NCBI RefSeq assembly: GCF_019795105.1
Contig: NZ_JAIMFO010000007.1
Coordinates: 124,001-188,000, forward strand
Source: Collinsella ureilytica
GTDB lineage: Bacteria; Actinomycetota; Coriobacteriia; Coriobacteriales; Coriobacteriaceae
Length of the DNA stretch: 64,000 nt
Direction of reading: 5' to 3'
The first letter of the stretch is position 1; each line of letters starts with the position of its first letter. Below the pieces are notes generated by a model. It worked only from the letters and a program-made list of their open reading frames with translations, searched no databases and was not told the origin of the DNA. A program made the position numbers and the translations under genes. This document shows, in pieces, positions 35,064 through 43,768 of this stretch.

Positions 35064-35600
35064 TTAGTGAACGGTGATGAGGCTATAGAGTTCTTGGTTG
35101 CCTGCCTGGGCAAGAGCTTCGCGGGGATTCAAAAAAGCAAGCTCGAGAATACACGCATACCCAACCAGCTGAGCGCCCAAATCTTGAATAAGCTTTCCGG
35201 TGGCCGCAGCCGTGCCGCCGGTGGCAATAAGATCATCTACGATGAGCACACGATCGTTGGAGCAAACCGCATCGGCGTGAATCTCTAAAGAGTCAGTTCC
35301 ATATTCAAGCTCATAGCCGATAGATCGCGTTTTTCTGGGGAGCTTGCCGGGCTTTCGGACAGGAATAAAGCCAGCACCAAGCTCATAGGCAACAGGCGCG
35401 CCTGTCATAAAACCACGAGCCTCAGGACCTACGACCTTGGTGATTCCAGCGCCTTGAAAATGCTCAGCAATGTCTGACACCAAGGCATGAAAGCCTTTTG
35501 GATCAGCAAATAAAGGGGTAATGTCCTTAAAAACAACGCCTGGTTCTGGATAATCAGGGATATCAACGACCAGAGAAGAAAAATCAAACGTATCGCTCAT
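35064..35600 (-). CDS. apt: Adenine phosphoribosyltransferase
   Basis: Purine salvage enzyme making AMP from adenine and PRPP. N-terminal DIPDYPEPGVVFKDITPL and the PRPP loop VLIVDDLIATGGTA are the diagnostic features; GPEARGF supplies the flexible-loop region. 178 aa, complete. ATG with GAAAGG upstream, 12 bases after the merR stop. Confidence 0.96.
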   Translation of the reverse strand: MSDTFDFSSLVVDIPDYPEPGVVFKDITPLFADPKGFHALVSDIAEHFQGAGITKVVGPEARGFMTGAPVAYELGAGFIPVRKPGKLPRKTRSIGYELEYGTDSLEIHADAVCSNDRVLIVDDLIATGGTAAATGKLIQDLGAQLVGYACILELAFLNPREALAQAGNQELYSLITVH

Positions 35601-35612
35601 GTATAGAACCTT

Positions 35613-36575
35613 TCAGCGGCGGCGACGGGAAGGGACGCTCCGCTTCGTGGTGGTCTTCGTAGCGTTCTTGCTCGAGCCAATTCCTAAGGTATCAGCTGTT
35701 TTAGTCTCAGCCACACGATCAGCATGGGGGCTCTGCTGTAGCGTATGAGAAGTGTCAGTCGTTTGCGTATCCGCCTTGGTCTCGCGCGCGTTCTGATCAC
35801 GCTTGGTATCTATGGGTGTTGCATGCGGCACGATCTCATCTTCTGCATCGTCAATCTCGGCATTGAGGGTTTCAAACACTCGATTTCGAATGAGCGCCGT
35901 GCGCACACCGTCCGTGAGATCGTGAAGCTTATTGAAGGCTCGATCAAGCTTAGCGGCGCGCTCCGTATCGGAGGTATCCATGCCGAGCATACCGATGAGC
36001 ACCTGCTCAAACATGGTTGACTCACGATTCGCAGCAGAAACATACTGACGCAAGTTTCTGGGCTCAATATGAAAGCGCGAAAGCTCAGAGGCATAGCGGA
36101 TAATCGTAAAATCGCGGCCGTCAACAAGCTCACGATTTTGCGGGCTCTTAATGATTCGAATGAGATCGTTCTCAGCTAACGAGCGCAAGAAGGCAATCTC
36201 TACTCCTAATAAATCAGGAAGATCTTCAATCGGATGTAGTTTTTGCTTCGTTTCTTTCGGCTCAGTTTTTAAGGGAGCATCAGAAAGCAAACCAACCTCA
36301 AAGGCAAGCTGGGAAAGGTCAGGAGCTCGATCCAGACGATCCTTAATGACGTTTAGGGGCATATAGCGGGTCTTTTGCAGATGCAAAATGACCTCGAGCC
36401 GATCAACATCTTCTTTGGAATACTGACGATAGCCCTTAGGAGTGCGATGCGGAGTAATCAGACCTTCATCTTCTAAGAATCGAATCTTTGAGTTAGAAAG
36501 ATCCGGATAGGCTCCTCGAAGGAGGTTAACAACCTGGCCAATGCTGAGATAGCTGCGATCCGCCACCCTATTCAC
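35613..36575 (-). CDS. MerR family transcriptional regulator (Rv1828-like)
   Basis: N-terminal MerR winged HTH (YLSIGQVVNLLRGAYPDLSNSKIRFLEDEGLI) with the second wing YRQYSKEDVDRLEVI, then a helical region of about 120 residues that is not a classic metal- or drug-binding domain, and a charged, Lys/Arg-rich tail. This resembles the MerR protein encoded beside GarA in mycobacteria, of uncertain ligand. The likely start is GTG at 36575, overlapping the FHA gene stop by eight bases; the open frame extends further upstream inside the FHA gene. The weak ribosome binding site makes the exact start uncertain. Confidence 0.82.
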   Translation of the reverse strand: MNRVADRSYLSIGQVVNLLRGAYPDLSNSKIRFLEDEGLITPHRTPKGYRQYSKEDVDRLEVILHLQKTRYMPLNVIKDRLDRAPDLSQLAFEVGLLSDAPLKTEPKETKQKLHPIEDLPDLLGVEIAFLRSLAENDLIRIIKSPQNRELVDGRDFTIIRYASELSRFHIEPRNLRQYVSAANRESTMFEQVLIGMLGMDTSDTERAAKLDRAFNKLHDLTDGVRTALIRNRVFETLNAEIDDAEDEIVPHATPIDTKRDQNARETKADTQTTDTSHTLQQSPHADRVAETKTADTLGIGSSKNATKTTTKRSVPSRRRR

Positions 36576-37005
36576 CCGTCTCGATGACTGTCGGCGTCCG
36601 CTCATGATAAATGAGGGTAAAGGTGCCAATCTGTACAGAAGAGCCGTCATGCAGCGGTGCTGAAGCAACAATCGCTCCGTCAACCCAGGTGCCGTTGAGC
36701 GAACCTAGGTCTTCAATCACCATACCCTGAGGTGTGGGAATAATCTTGGCATGTGAGCGCGACACGGTCATATCATTTAAAAAGATACCGTTTGCAGGGT
36801 CGCGACCCAGTGTTGTCTCCTTTGAACCATCAAGCTCAAAGACGTTACCAGTTTGTGGACCTTTGATAATCGAAAGAACCGGGGATGTGATGGCTACGCT
36901 CTTAAACAAGTCTGGAGCGGTTGCATCGTCCAAAGGAATCCTGAAGACACGGGTGGAATCCGCTGCGCCCTCTGGTTCGTGCATGGTATTCACGGCATCT
37001 GACAT
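36568..37005 (-). CDS. FHA-domain protein, GarA/OdhI-like
   Basis: 145-aa protein made of a short N-terminal tail and one FHA domain (about residues 45-130; LGRDPANG, SRSHA, LNGTWVDG) that reads phosphothreonine. The tail contains DSTRVFR (T18), matching in position and context the ETTSVFR motif of mycobacterial GarA, whose phosphorylated Thr folds back onto the FHA domain and switches control of 2-oxoglutarate metabolism. A kinase is not in this window. Lies 31 bases after pgsA2 and overlaps merR. Family role is inferred. Confidence 0.85.
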   Translation of the reverse strand: MSDAVNTMHEPEGAADSTRVFRIPLDDATAPDLFKSVAITSPVLSIIKGPQTGNVFELDGSKETTLGRDPANGIFLNDMTVSRSHAKIIPTPQGMVIEDLGSLNGTWVDGAIVASAPLHDGSSVQIGTFTLIYHERTPTVIETGE

Positions 37006-37036
37006 GAAAGCTCCTCTACGTGATGTCGAACGCCAT

Positions 37037-37756
37037 CTATTCTACCCCATGATTATCAGCATCGACGATCTCGGGATTGAGGTAGTCTTCCTCACCATCA
37101 GGATCATCAATGGCGCGACGTGCAGCGCGATAGCCGCGCACGGTATAGACAATCGCCGTAATGAGCGAGCATGGTATGCCAAGATAGACAAAAAAGATAC
37201 CAAGAGGAGCAGCCTGGCCATTGAGGCCAGGAAACGGGGACCCCGCAGCAAAGGCAGAAAAGCCCTCTACGACCGGTATTCCTAAGAGCATTAACGTAAA
37301 ACCGGCCATAAAAAGAGCGGTTGCAGCTTTTCCAGTGAGCACCACATCAATCGGGCGTTTATGGAAATGACGAACGATGGCATTTCCTAAGGCAAGGTAG
37401 ACATCACGCCCAATGATGACGGCGCAGACCCAGACAGGCAACTCTCCTCGCATGACAAGGCCTAACACACCAGTGAACAAAAGTGCGCGATCAACAATGG
37501 GATCCATGGCCTTGCCGAGCCAACTCACCGTATTGGTCATGCGTGCAATCTGACCATCAAGCCAGTCTGTAGAAGCGGCAACAGCATAGATAATGAGGGC
37601 TGTTTGCCGATCAAGATCGTTGGTAAACAAATAGAGGAAAACAAAGGTAAGAATGAGTCGAATAAACGTAATGAGATTGGAGATCGTGAAGATGCGGTTA
37701 GAAGGATAATCGGAGGTGCCGATGAGCTCCCGCTTGATCTTCTTTCTTAGACTCAC
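37037..37756 (-). CDS. CDP-alcohol phosphatidyltransferase family protein
   Basis: Membrane enzyme (239 aa) with the CDP-OH-P motif DWLDGQIARMT followed by GKAMDPIVD. It is distinct from the pgsA at 15553. Candidate products are phosphatidylglycerol phosphate, cardiolipin or phosphatidylinositol phosphate; mycobacteria have a comparable gene (pgsA2) just upstream of garA, so position supports common ancestry rather than function. GTG start with AGGGGAGA upstream. Heads the unit FHA-merR-apt-pepV. The C-terminal tail is acidic. Confidence 0.85.
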   Translation of the reverse strand: MSLRKKIKRELIGTSDYPSNRIFTISNLITFIRLILTFVFLYLFTNDLDRQTALIIYAVAASTDWLDGQIARMTNTVSWLGKAMDPIVDRALLFTGVLGLVMRGELPVWVCAVIIGRDVYLALGNAIVRHFHKRPIDVVLTGKAATALFMAGFTLMLLGIPVVEGFSAFAAGSPFPGLNGQAAPLGIFFVYLGIPCSLITAIVYTVRGYRAARRAIDDPDGEEDYLNPEIVDADNHGVE

Positions 37757-37972
37757 GTCTCTCCCCTATCAGCCAGTATGCACACCGCCTGATTTTACCC
37801 ATATCACGAACTTCTGACGCAGATCGCTTGAGACTCAAGAAAACCTCGTCGCATCGTGGACGCTCACGCTCCTGTGAGCATGCGTGCCAGGATAGTCGCG
37901 TTCCTTGGCACCTGCTAATCACGATCGAGCCATACTGAGACCTCGTGCACAAGAAGCTCCAAAGCTCAAAGC

Positions 37973-38000
37973 AAAAACCCGGGTCTTCTGACCCGGGTTT
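37973..38000 (-). terminator. Terminator of tRNA-Pro
   Basis: On the - strand, an 11-bp perfect stem with an AGAA loop (bases 37975-38000), followed by a run of five T. Nine bases after the tRNA CCA end. Confidence 0.9.
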
Positions 38001-38008
38001 AACTCTCA

Positions 38009-38085
<77 letters not shown>

Positions 38086-38110
38086 TTACCGCTTTGTTGC
38101 GGCGGGATAT

Positions 38111-38139
38111 ACTCTACTCAAGATTGCTACTCAGCGCAA
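38111..38139 (-). promoter_or_regulatory. tRNA-Pro promoter
   Basis: On the - strand TTGCGC (38134-38139), 17-base spacer, TAGAGT (38111-38116), about 25 bases upstream of the tRNA. Independent of the coaBC operon just before it. Confidence 0.65.
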
Positions 38140-38172
38140 GACAGAAAATGTAAAACCCAAAAGCAGCCCGTC

Positions 38173-39393
38173 CTATCCACGATCATTGTGTGCAGCCTTT
38201 GATCGGAGAGCTGAGGCTCTCGTTATTATTTCATCGGCTGCCTGGCGCTTAGTCATGAGGGGGAGCTCTTCTGAGCCGCAGGCACTGATCCAATGGATGA
38301 CGGTGGTATCTGAGCCAAATCCCGAATCGGGGCGTGAGACATCGTTTGCCACAATAGCATCGCAGCCTTTGCGGATAAGCTTTGCACGTGCATGCTCGAG
38401 GAGATGATCAGTTTCTGCAGCAAAACCGATGACGATACGATTCTCTTTTTGAGCTGACATTTTAGCCAGAATATCAGTCGTCTCTACAAGCTCAATGCAC
38501 TCAAGTGGTGCCTGATTTTTTTTGAGCTTATGGTTGGCCACCGTAGACGGACGATAATCCGCCACTGCAGCTGCGCAGATGAGCATTGTTGCAGATGCAA
38601 ATAATGATTCAACTGCCTCATACATCTCCTGAGCAGTTTCTACCTCGATAAGCTCAACGCCTGATGGTGGGGTGCGAGAGCTCGGAGCATAGACGAGACT
38701 CACCTGAGCTGCAGCATCACGGCAGGCTTCTGCCAAAGCAAAGCCAAAGGCACCAGACGAACGATTTCCTATAAATCGAACGGGATCGATGGGTTCGCGC
38801 GTTCCTCCTGCCGTAATGAGGACGTGCTCGCCAGATAGAATCTCAGATCTGTTCAAGACGGCCAAGGTCTTAGATACAATATCTTCAACGGCAGCAAGAT
38901 GACCTCGTCCGGTGTCTCCACAAGCCAAAAGTCCAACTGAGGGTTCAATAACGGTCACGCCACGACGTTTTAGCGACGCTATATTGGCCTGCGTTGCCGC
39001 TGCATCCCACATGGCCGTATTCATCGCTGGAGCGACAACAATCGGTGCGCGTGCGGCCAACAAGGTGGTGCTCACCAGATCATCGGCGATGCCATGCACC
39101 ATTTTTGCAATGATATTTGCCGTTGCCGGAGCTACCAGGATAAGATCAGCTTCTTGAGCAAGGGAAATATGGTGGATAGGGTCTTGAGGATCAGCAAATA
39201 AGCCAACGGCCACTGGCTCATTTGTAAGCGCTCGAAAAGTGACCGGACTGACAAACTGAGTAGCGCTCTCAGTCATAGCCACCTTTACTCGAAACCCGCG
39301 TCGCATGAGGTCACGCACAATCTCGCAGGCCTTATACGCAGCGATACAGCCCGTGACGCATATGAGTACCGTCTGATCAGTGTGCGACCTCAT
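38173..39393 (-). CDS. coaBC: Bifunctional phosphopantothenoylcysteine decarboxylase / phosphopantothenate-cysteine ligase CoaBC
   Basis: Makes 4'-phosphopantetheine in two steps of coenzyme A synthesis. CoaC half (1-185): flavodoxin-like start VTGCIAAYKACEIVRDL, APATANIIAKM, and the PAMNTAMW substrate clamp. CoaB half: ITAGGTREPIDPVRFIGNRSSGAFG and ICAAAVADYRP. 406 aa, full length. The start ATG overlaps the stop of the zinc-ribbon gene (ATGA); an upstream in-frame ATG at 39441 would lie within it. Last gene of the 18-gene run. Confidence 0.95.
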   Translation of the reverse strand: MRSHTDQTVLICVTGCIAAYKACEIVRDLMRRGFRVKVAMTESATQFVSPVTFRALTNEPVAVGLFADPQDPIHHISLAQEADLILVAPATANIIAKMVHGIADDLVSTTLLAARAPIVVAPAMNTAMWDAAATQANIASLKRRGVTVIEPSVGLLACGDTGRGHLAAVEDIVSKTLAVLNRSEILSGEHVLITAGGTREPIDPVRFIGNRSSGAFGFALAEACRDAAAQVSLVYAPSSRTPPSGVELIEVETAQEMYEAVESLFASATMLICAAAVADYRPSTVANHKLKKNQAPLECIELVETTDILAKMSAQKENRIVIGFAAETDHLLEHARAKLIRKGCDAIVANDVSRPDSGFGSDTTVIHWISACGSEELPLMTKRQAADEIITRASALRSKAAHNDRG

Positions 39394-40106
39394 GACTGAG
39401 GCTCCTGGAGACAAACGAGCAAACGACGGCAATATGGGCACTGGCTGACCTCGCCTGCTCGTTGAACATCGGCAAGCGAGGCAGCAGAAAGTGCCGTTCT
39501 ACAAATGGAAGGGGTATTTTTCTCTAAGTATTCAACACCCAGCCCCGAGAACTGCTGAACTGCCCGCTCATACTGAGCAAGAGCAGCTTCGTCGAGGGTG
39601 GAAGCACGTGCTTGACGTTCATTTTGAGCCTGGTGAATTGCCTCCTTAAGTGCCCCAGCAGATTCGCGAGCGGCGGCGGCACCCGTTTTAATTGCAGCCT
39701 CCAAGCTCGCAATCTGCTGAGCGAGCTTGCGTTCGCGTTCTTGAGCGCGCATAAGTGCTTCCTCGTGTGAATGGCTCTCAAAATCGATACGATCGAGCTG
39801 TTTTGCCAAGGTGGCAAGTCGTATTTCTAAATCCTGAATGTCTCGATGATCAAGGGTGGGAGCCTGTGCTTGTGCGCGTGTTACTGCAGCCTCAGTATTT
39901 TTACGCTCTTGTGCTAGGTCTGAAAGATCAGTCTCTATGTCTTTACGCTCAGCAATACGCTTGAGTGCATCTGAGCGAAGCTTCGCAAGCGCGCGGCGGC
40001 GAAGCGCCAATTCATGAAGCTCCGGAAGATCAGCAAGGCGTTTTGAATCGCGCGAGATAGCAAGATCGAGCTCTTGTAAGTCGAGGTAGGTTTGACCAAT
40101 ACTCAT
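39390..40106 (-). CDS. Coiled-coil zinc-ribbon protein (CdsZ/CT398-like), one zinc ligand missing
   Basis: 238-aa protein: long antiparallel coiled coil (about 15-175, rich in Arg, Glu, Ala) and a C-terminal zinc ribbon. The second knuckle CPYC is intact, but the first, usually CxxC, is reduced to a single Cys (PSICRTAL); another Cys follows the second knuckle (LVCLQ). The family is often next to nif3, as here, and members are thought to act in nucleic-acid transactions; function is poorly known. ATG overlaps the nif3 stop. Confidence 0.8.
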   Translation of the reverse strand: MSIGQTYLDLQELDLAISRDSKRLADLPELHELALRRRALAKLRSDALKRIAERKDIETDLSDLAQERKNTEAAVTRAQAQAPTLDHRDIQDLEIRLATLAKQLDRIDFESHSHEEALMRAQERERKLAQQIASLEAAIKTGAAAARESAGALKEAIHQAQNERQARASTLDEAALAQYERAVQQFSGLGVEYLEKNTPSICRTALSAASLADVQRAGEVSQCPYCRRLLVCLQEPQS

Positions 40107-40912
40107 GAGCGGTATCCTTCTTGTTGAGTCCACCATTGTTTGGTGTGGAGATCAATACGTTGCGTACTCACACCCGGAGCAATCTCAGCAGCTGTCTTTT
40201 GTAAAAGCCCAACGAACGGCTCCTCAGAACGATCATGGCCTACTAATATGAGTGCAGAGCCCCGAGCAGCAAGATCTTGACACACATGATAGCCAGCCTC
40301 GCCCGTAATAATAACCTCAGCCTCTGCACGCAAGGCCGCCTCTCCAAATGAGCCGAGCGATCCCCCAAGAACCGCTATGCGTGAAAGCGAGCGATCAGGG
40401 TCTCCCCATACGCGCGGCGTCGTACGTAAGGCACGGCCTGTATGTTCTGCAAGAACGCGTAGGTTCATAGCTTGAGGGGCATCACAGATGAAGCCTAAAC
40501 CAGGCAGATCAGAATCTTCCGGATGCTCTAAGGAAGCTCGTGCCTGCAGTCCAAGGTGTCTCGCGAGCCACTCGCGTGCCATGAGTGAGCGATCCAGATT
40601 TGTATGCATCGAGATGATCGATACACCCATCTCAATTGCCTTATACACCGTTGCCGCTGAGCTTGGAATACGTTTCCCGGGCGGACAAATACGTACCGGC
40701 GGATCAAGAAAGGCAGGATGGTGAGTGAGTAAGACATTTGCGCCAACCTGAGCCGCATATGCTACGGTAGAAGGCGTTGCATCTAAGGCGCAACAGATTG
40801 ATTGAACGGCATCGTCGGGAGAACCCACCGAAAGACCAACACGATCCCACAGCTCGGCGTCTGTTGCTGGAAAACAGGTGAAGAGTTCCTGTTCAAGCTC
40901 AAAAACCTTCAT
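40103..40912 (-). CDS. NIF3/DUF34 family metal-binding protein
   Basis: 269-aa member of the GTP cyclohydrolase I type 2 / NIF3 family. Conserved features: ELWDRVGLSVGS, CCALDATPSTV, the metal site LLTHHP, MHTNLD and, near the C-terminus, TGEAGYHVCQDLAARG followed by GHDRSEEPF. Biochemical role unsettled; metal insertion or nucleotide chemistry have been proposed. Both ends overlap neighbours by four bases (cysteine desulfurase before, zinc-ribbon after). Confidence 0.9.
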   Translation of the reverse strand: MKVFELEQELFTCFPATDAELWDRVGLSVGSPDDAVQSICCALDATPSTVAYAAQVGANVLLTHHPAFLDPPVRICPPGKRIPSSAATVYKAIEMGVSIISMHTNLDRSLMAREWLARHLGLQARASLEHPEDSDLPGLGFICDAPQAMNLRVLAEHTGRALRTTPRVWGDPDRSLSRIAVLGGSLGSFGEAALRAEAEVIITGEAGYHVCQDLAARGSALILVGHDRSEEPFVGLLQKTAAEIAPGVSTQRIDLHTKQWWTQQEGYRS

Positions 40913-42069
40913 CGTTCACCTACTAACTCGAGCAGGGCTTCAGAAAAGCGGATCAAATCTGATTCACATACCCGATCATCAAAGGAGATGCGCAACGACC
41001 CCAAGGCCTCTTGCTCAGGAACACCCATTGCGAGAAGCACATGGCTTGCACTGAGAGAGGCGCTCGAGCAAGCAGAGGCAGCAGACACAGCAAAGCCCCG
41101 AGCATCAAGCTGCAAGATCAGCTCTTCTGACTCAAAGCCATCGACCGTAATCGCCACAATGCCCGCCAAGCGCTCAATAGCATCGATATCGCCGACTGTT
41201 GCATGAATGCGATCGGAAACAAAAAGTCGCTCGTAGAGTTCACGGGAAAGCTTCATGAGACGTTGATAGTCATCCGATACGTGAGCAGCTACTGCGCGAG
41301 CAGCAGCGGCAAGCGAGATAATTGAGCGAAGATCCTGGGTTCCGGGGCGAAGTCCACGCTCCTGCCCTCCCCCTTTGAGCAAAGGCTTTATGGGAGTGCG
41401 CGCCCGAAGATACAAAACTCCTGAGCTTACCGGTCCACCAATCTTGTGACCGCAGACTGATGCTGCATCTATCCCCAACTCATTCACATCAAAAGGAGCA
41501 TGCAGCCAGCCTTGAATGGCATCACAGAAAAAGAGTGATCCTGCCCGATGAGCCAGCTTGGTAAGTTCTGCGATTGGTTGAATAACGCCCGTTTCATTGT
41601 TGGCAAACATCACAGCAGTAACGGCAACATCGGTATCGAGAAGCGCTTCGAGATCTTCTGGATAGATCTGGCCATTTCTGTGTGGACGGATATGATCAAC
41701 CACGAATCCATCAGCCTTGAGCGCACCAAGGTTATCTAAAACAGCATCATGCTCAATGGCAGATACGATCAGGCGATTCCGCCGAGGGTCTTGCTCGCGA
41801 GCACCACGGGCAAGCCCCATAAGCCCAAGGGCAACCGCCTCTGTTCCGCCACCGGTAAAAACTAACTCAGAAGGACGAACCTCGGTACCAAAGGTAGGAA
41901 CAAGGTCTCGCCGAGCCGCTTCGAGTGCGGCAGCAGCTTGTCGCCCCAAGGAGTGCAATGAGTTTGGATTTGCCCCAGCAAGCGGTGATGCATCGAAGGC
42001 CTGTTCTGCTGCGCGCGCCTCTTCGCGCAAAGGGGTTGAAGCGGCATAGTCGAGGTTTACAACGCTCAT
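40909..42069 (-). CDS. Cysteine desulfurase (NifS/IscS family)
   Basis: PLP enzyme that takes sulfur from cysteine for Fe-S clusters or tRNA thiolation. LDYAAST start, GTEAVALGL PLP-phosphate loop, IEHDAVLDN, PLP lysine in CGHKIGGP, and the mobile catalytic cysteine in SACSSAS. 386 aa. No iscU/sufU scaffold or mnmA is adjacent, so the sulfur acceptor cannot be named. ATG overlaps the rpe stop. Confidence 0.9.
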   Translation of the reverse strand: MSVVNLDYAASTPLREEARAAEQAFDASPLAGANPNSLHSLGRQAAAALEAARRDLVPTFGTEVRPSELVFTGGGTEAVALGLMGLARGAREQDPRRNRLIVSAIEHDAVLDNLGALKADGFVVDHIRPHRNGQIYPEDLEALLDTDVAVTAVMFANNETGVIQPIAELTKLAHRAGSLFFCDAIQGWLHAPFDVNELGIDAASVCGHKIGGPVSSGVLYLRARTPIKPLLKGGGQERGLRPGTQDLRSIISLAAAARAVAAHVSDDYQRLMKLSRELYERLFVSDRIHATVGDIDAIERLAGIVAITVDGFESEELILQLDARGFAVSAASACSSASLSASHVLLAMGVPEQEALGSLRISFDDRVCESDLIRFSEALLELVGER

Positions 42070-42749
42070 GCTTGGATATGACCTGCCTTTACTGCATTTC
42101 CAAGGCTTCTCATTCGCTCAATTTCTGCTGCAGGATCTGTTGCTCCAAAGATAGCAGAGCCAGCAACAATAACATCAGCCCCTGCAGCTACGACCTCTTC
42201 AATATTGTTAGCTGAGATGCCACCGTCAACCTCAATCAAAGGAGCTGCTCCGGCTTGTTCTGCAAGGCGTTTTACGGCCTTAATTTTTGCAAGGGCACCA
42301 GGGATAAATCGCTGACCGCCAAAGCCAGGATTGACGCTCATAACCAGTACCATATCAAGATCGGAAATAATTGACTCAAGCACATGGGCAGGAGTGGCCG
42401 GGTTGAGAACTACTCCCGCACGTACACCGTGCTCATGGATGAAGGAAATCGTGCGATGGAGGTGGGTTGAAGCCTCCCAGTGCACGGTGATCATATCGGC
42501 ACCAGCCTCAACAAACCACTCAACCATATGATCAGGATCGCTTACCATCATATGTACATCGAGCGGGAGATCGGTGTTTCTCTTCACGGCTCGCAAGATA
42601 TCCGGGCCAAACGTGAGGTTACCGGTAAAATGCCCATCCATCACATCGAAATGAATGAGATCAGCCTGTGATACATACTCTAAATCCCTGCCAAGCCAAG
42701 CCATGTCTGCGGACAGGATTGAAGGGGCGATCTGAACCGATGAGCTCAT
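42066..42749 (-). CDS. rpe: Ribulose-phosphate 3-epimerase
   Basis: Pentose phosphate pathway enzyme interconverting ribulose-5-P and xylulose-5-P; TIM barrel. APSILSADMAWL start, HFDVMDGHFTGNLTFGP, DVHMMVSDP, VMSVNPGFGGQ and EVDGGI are all intact. 227 aa. ATG at 42749 with AGGAG eight bases upstream is the family start; the frame stays open further upstream into gpsA. Eleven bases after gpsA. Confidence 0.96.
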   Translation of the reverse strand: MSSSVQIAPSILSADMAWLGRDLEYVSQADLIHFDVMDGHFTGNLTFGPDILRAVKRNTDLPLDVHMMVSDPDHMVEWFVEAGADMITVHWEASTHLHRTISFIHEHGVRAGVVLNPATPAHVLESIISDLDMVLVMSVNPGFGGQRFIPGALAKIKAVKRLAEQAGAAPLIEVDGGISANNIEEVVAAGADVIVAGSAIFGATDPAAEIERMRSLGNAVKAGHIQA

Positions 42750-42760
42750 GTGCACGACTC

Positions 42761-43768
42761 CTATTCGTTGATGCCGTAAAACTCTGACGTGGGAAAGCGA
42801 TCTGTTAAATGCTCTAAGGATTCTGCAATAGAGCCTCCATGCCACAGGATGTGGTCAAGAGCAAACGTGAGCGGAGCATCGACGTCTAGTGAGCGCGCGA
42901 GCTCGGCTATGCTCATTGCCGCTGCAGCGCCTTCAACAACCATATGGCGGCGCTCTTGGTACGCTTCCAAGCTAACGCCCTGGGCAAAGGCCACGCCAAA
43001 CATACGATTACGAGAATGCTCAGATGTACAGGTGGCTACCAAGTCTCCCATGCCGGCAAGCCCCATACAGGTCATGGGATCTCCGCCTCGAGCATGAACC
43101 AAACGGCTAATCTCTGCGAGTCCGCGTGTCATGATTAAGGCCAAGGTATTGTCTCCAAGGCCGGAGCCAGCAGCAATACCGCAGATAATTGCCATGATGT
43201 TTTTTGCAGCTCCGCACATCTCAACACCGGTGATGTCATCACTCACATACACGCGAAAAGCTGGTGAGATGAGTACATCTTTAAAAAAGGCCGCAACATG
43301 CGGATCCTCTGCTGCAATCACCGCTGCCGAGAGCGCGCCTTGGCAAACCTCTTCTGCGTGGTTCGGCCCAGAAAGTGCCCCGATGCGCTCTGGATGGCCA
43401 ATCTCTTCTCCGATGACCTCGGTCATGAGAAGGCCGGTATGAGGCTCTATGCCTTTCGTAAGACAGAGAACCGGTGTGTCAGGTGCAATATCGTGCCGGG
43501 CGGCTTTGGCAACTGAGCGCAAGTGCATTGAAGGAACCGCAAAGATAATCCCATCTGCTCCCTTAAGTGCCCAGACAATATCTGATGAGGCAATAACGTT
43601 TTCGGGCAGGGTATAGTCCGTGAGATAGCCCGGATTAACATGGTTTGTATTAATGCCAGCTGCACACGACTCTTCGTGAGCCCAAACACGAACCTCTGAG
43701 GCTTCTTGCGCTGCAAGGCCTGCAACAGCAGTTCCCCAGGATCCAGCGCCAATTAATGCAATTCTCAT
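42761..43768 (-). CDS. gpsA: Glycerol-3-phosphate dehydrogenase [NAD(P)+]
   Basis: Reduces dihydroxyacetone phosphate to sn-glycerol 3-phosphate, the backbone for phospholipids. Rossmann GAGSWGTAVAGL at the start, TKGIEP, LSGPNHAEEV, catalytic lysine in GAAKNIMAI, and CMGLAGMGDLVATC. 335 aa. ATG overlaps the plsY stop: the next step (PlsY, acylation of G3P) is encoded just upstream in the same operon. Confidence 0.96.
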   Translation of the reverse strand: MRIALIGAGSWGTAVAGLAAQEASEVRVWAHEESCAAGINTNHVNPGYLTDYTLPENVIASSDIVWALKGADGIIFAVPSMHLRSVAKAARHDIAPDTPVLCLTKGIEPHTGLLMTEVIGEEIGHPERIGALSGPNHAEEVCQGALSAAVIAAEDPHVAAFFKDVLISPAFRVYVSDDITGVEMCGAAKNIMAIICGIAAGSGLGDNTLALIMTRGLAEISRLVHARGGDPMTCMGLAGMGDLVATCTSEHSRNRMFGVAFAQGVSLEAYQERRHMVVEGAAAAMSIAELARSLDVDAPLTFALDHILWHGGSIAESLEHLTDRFPTSEFYGINE

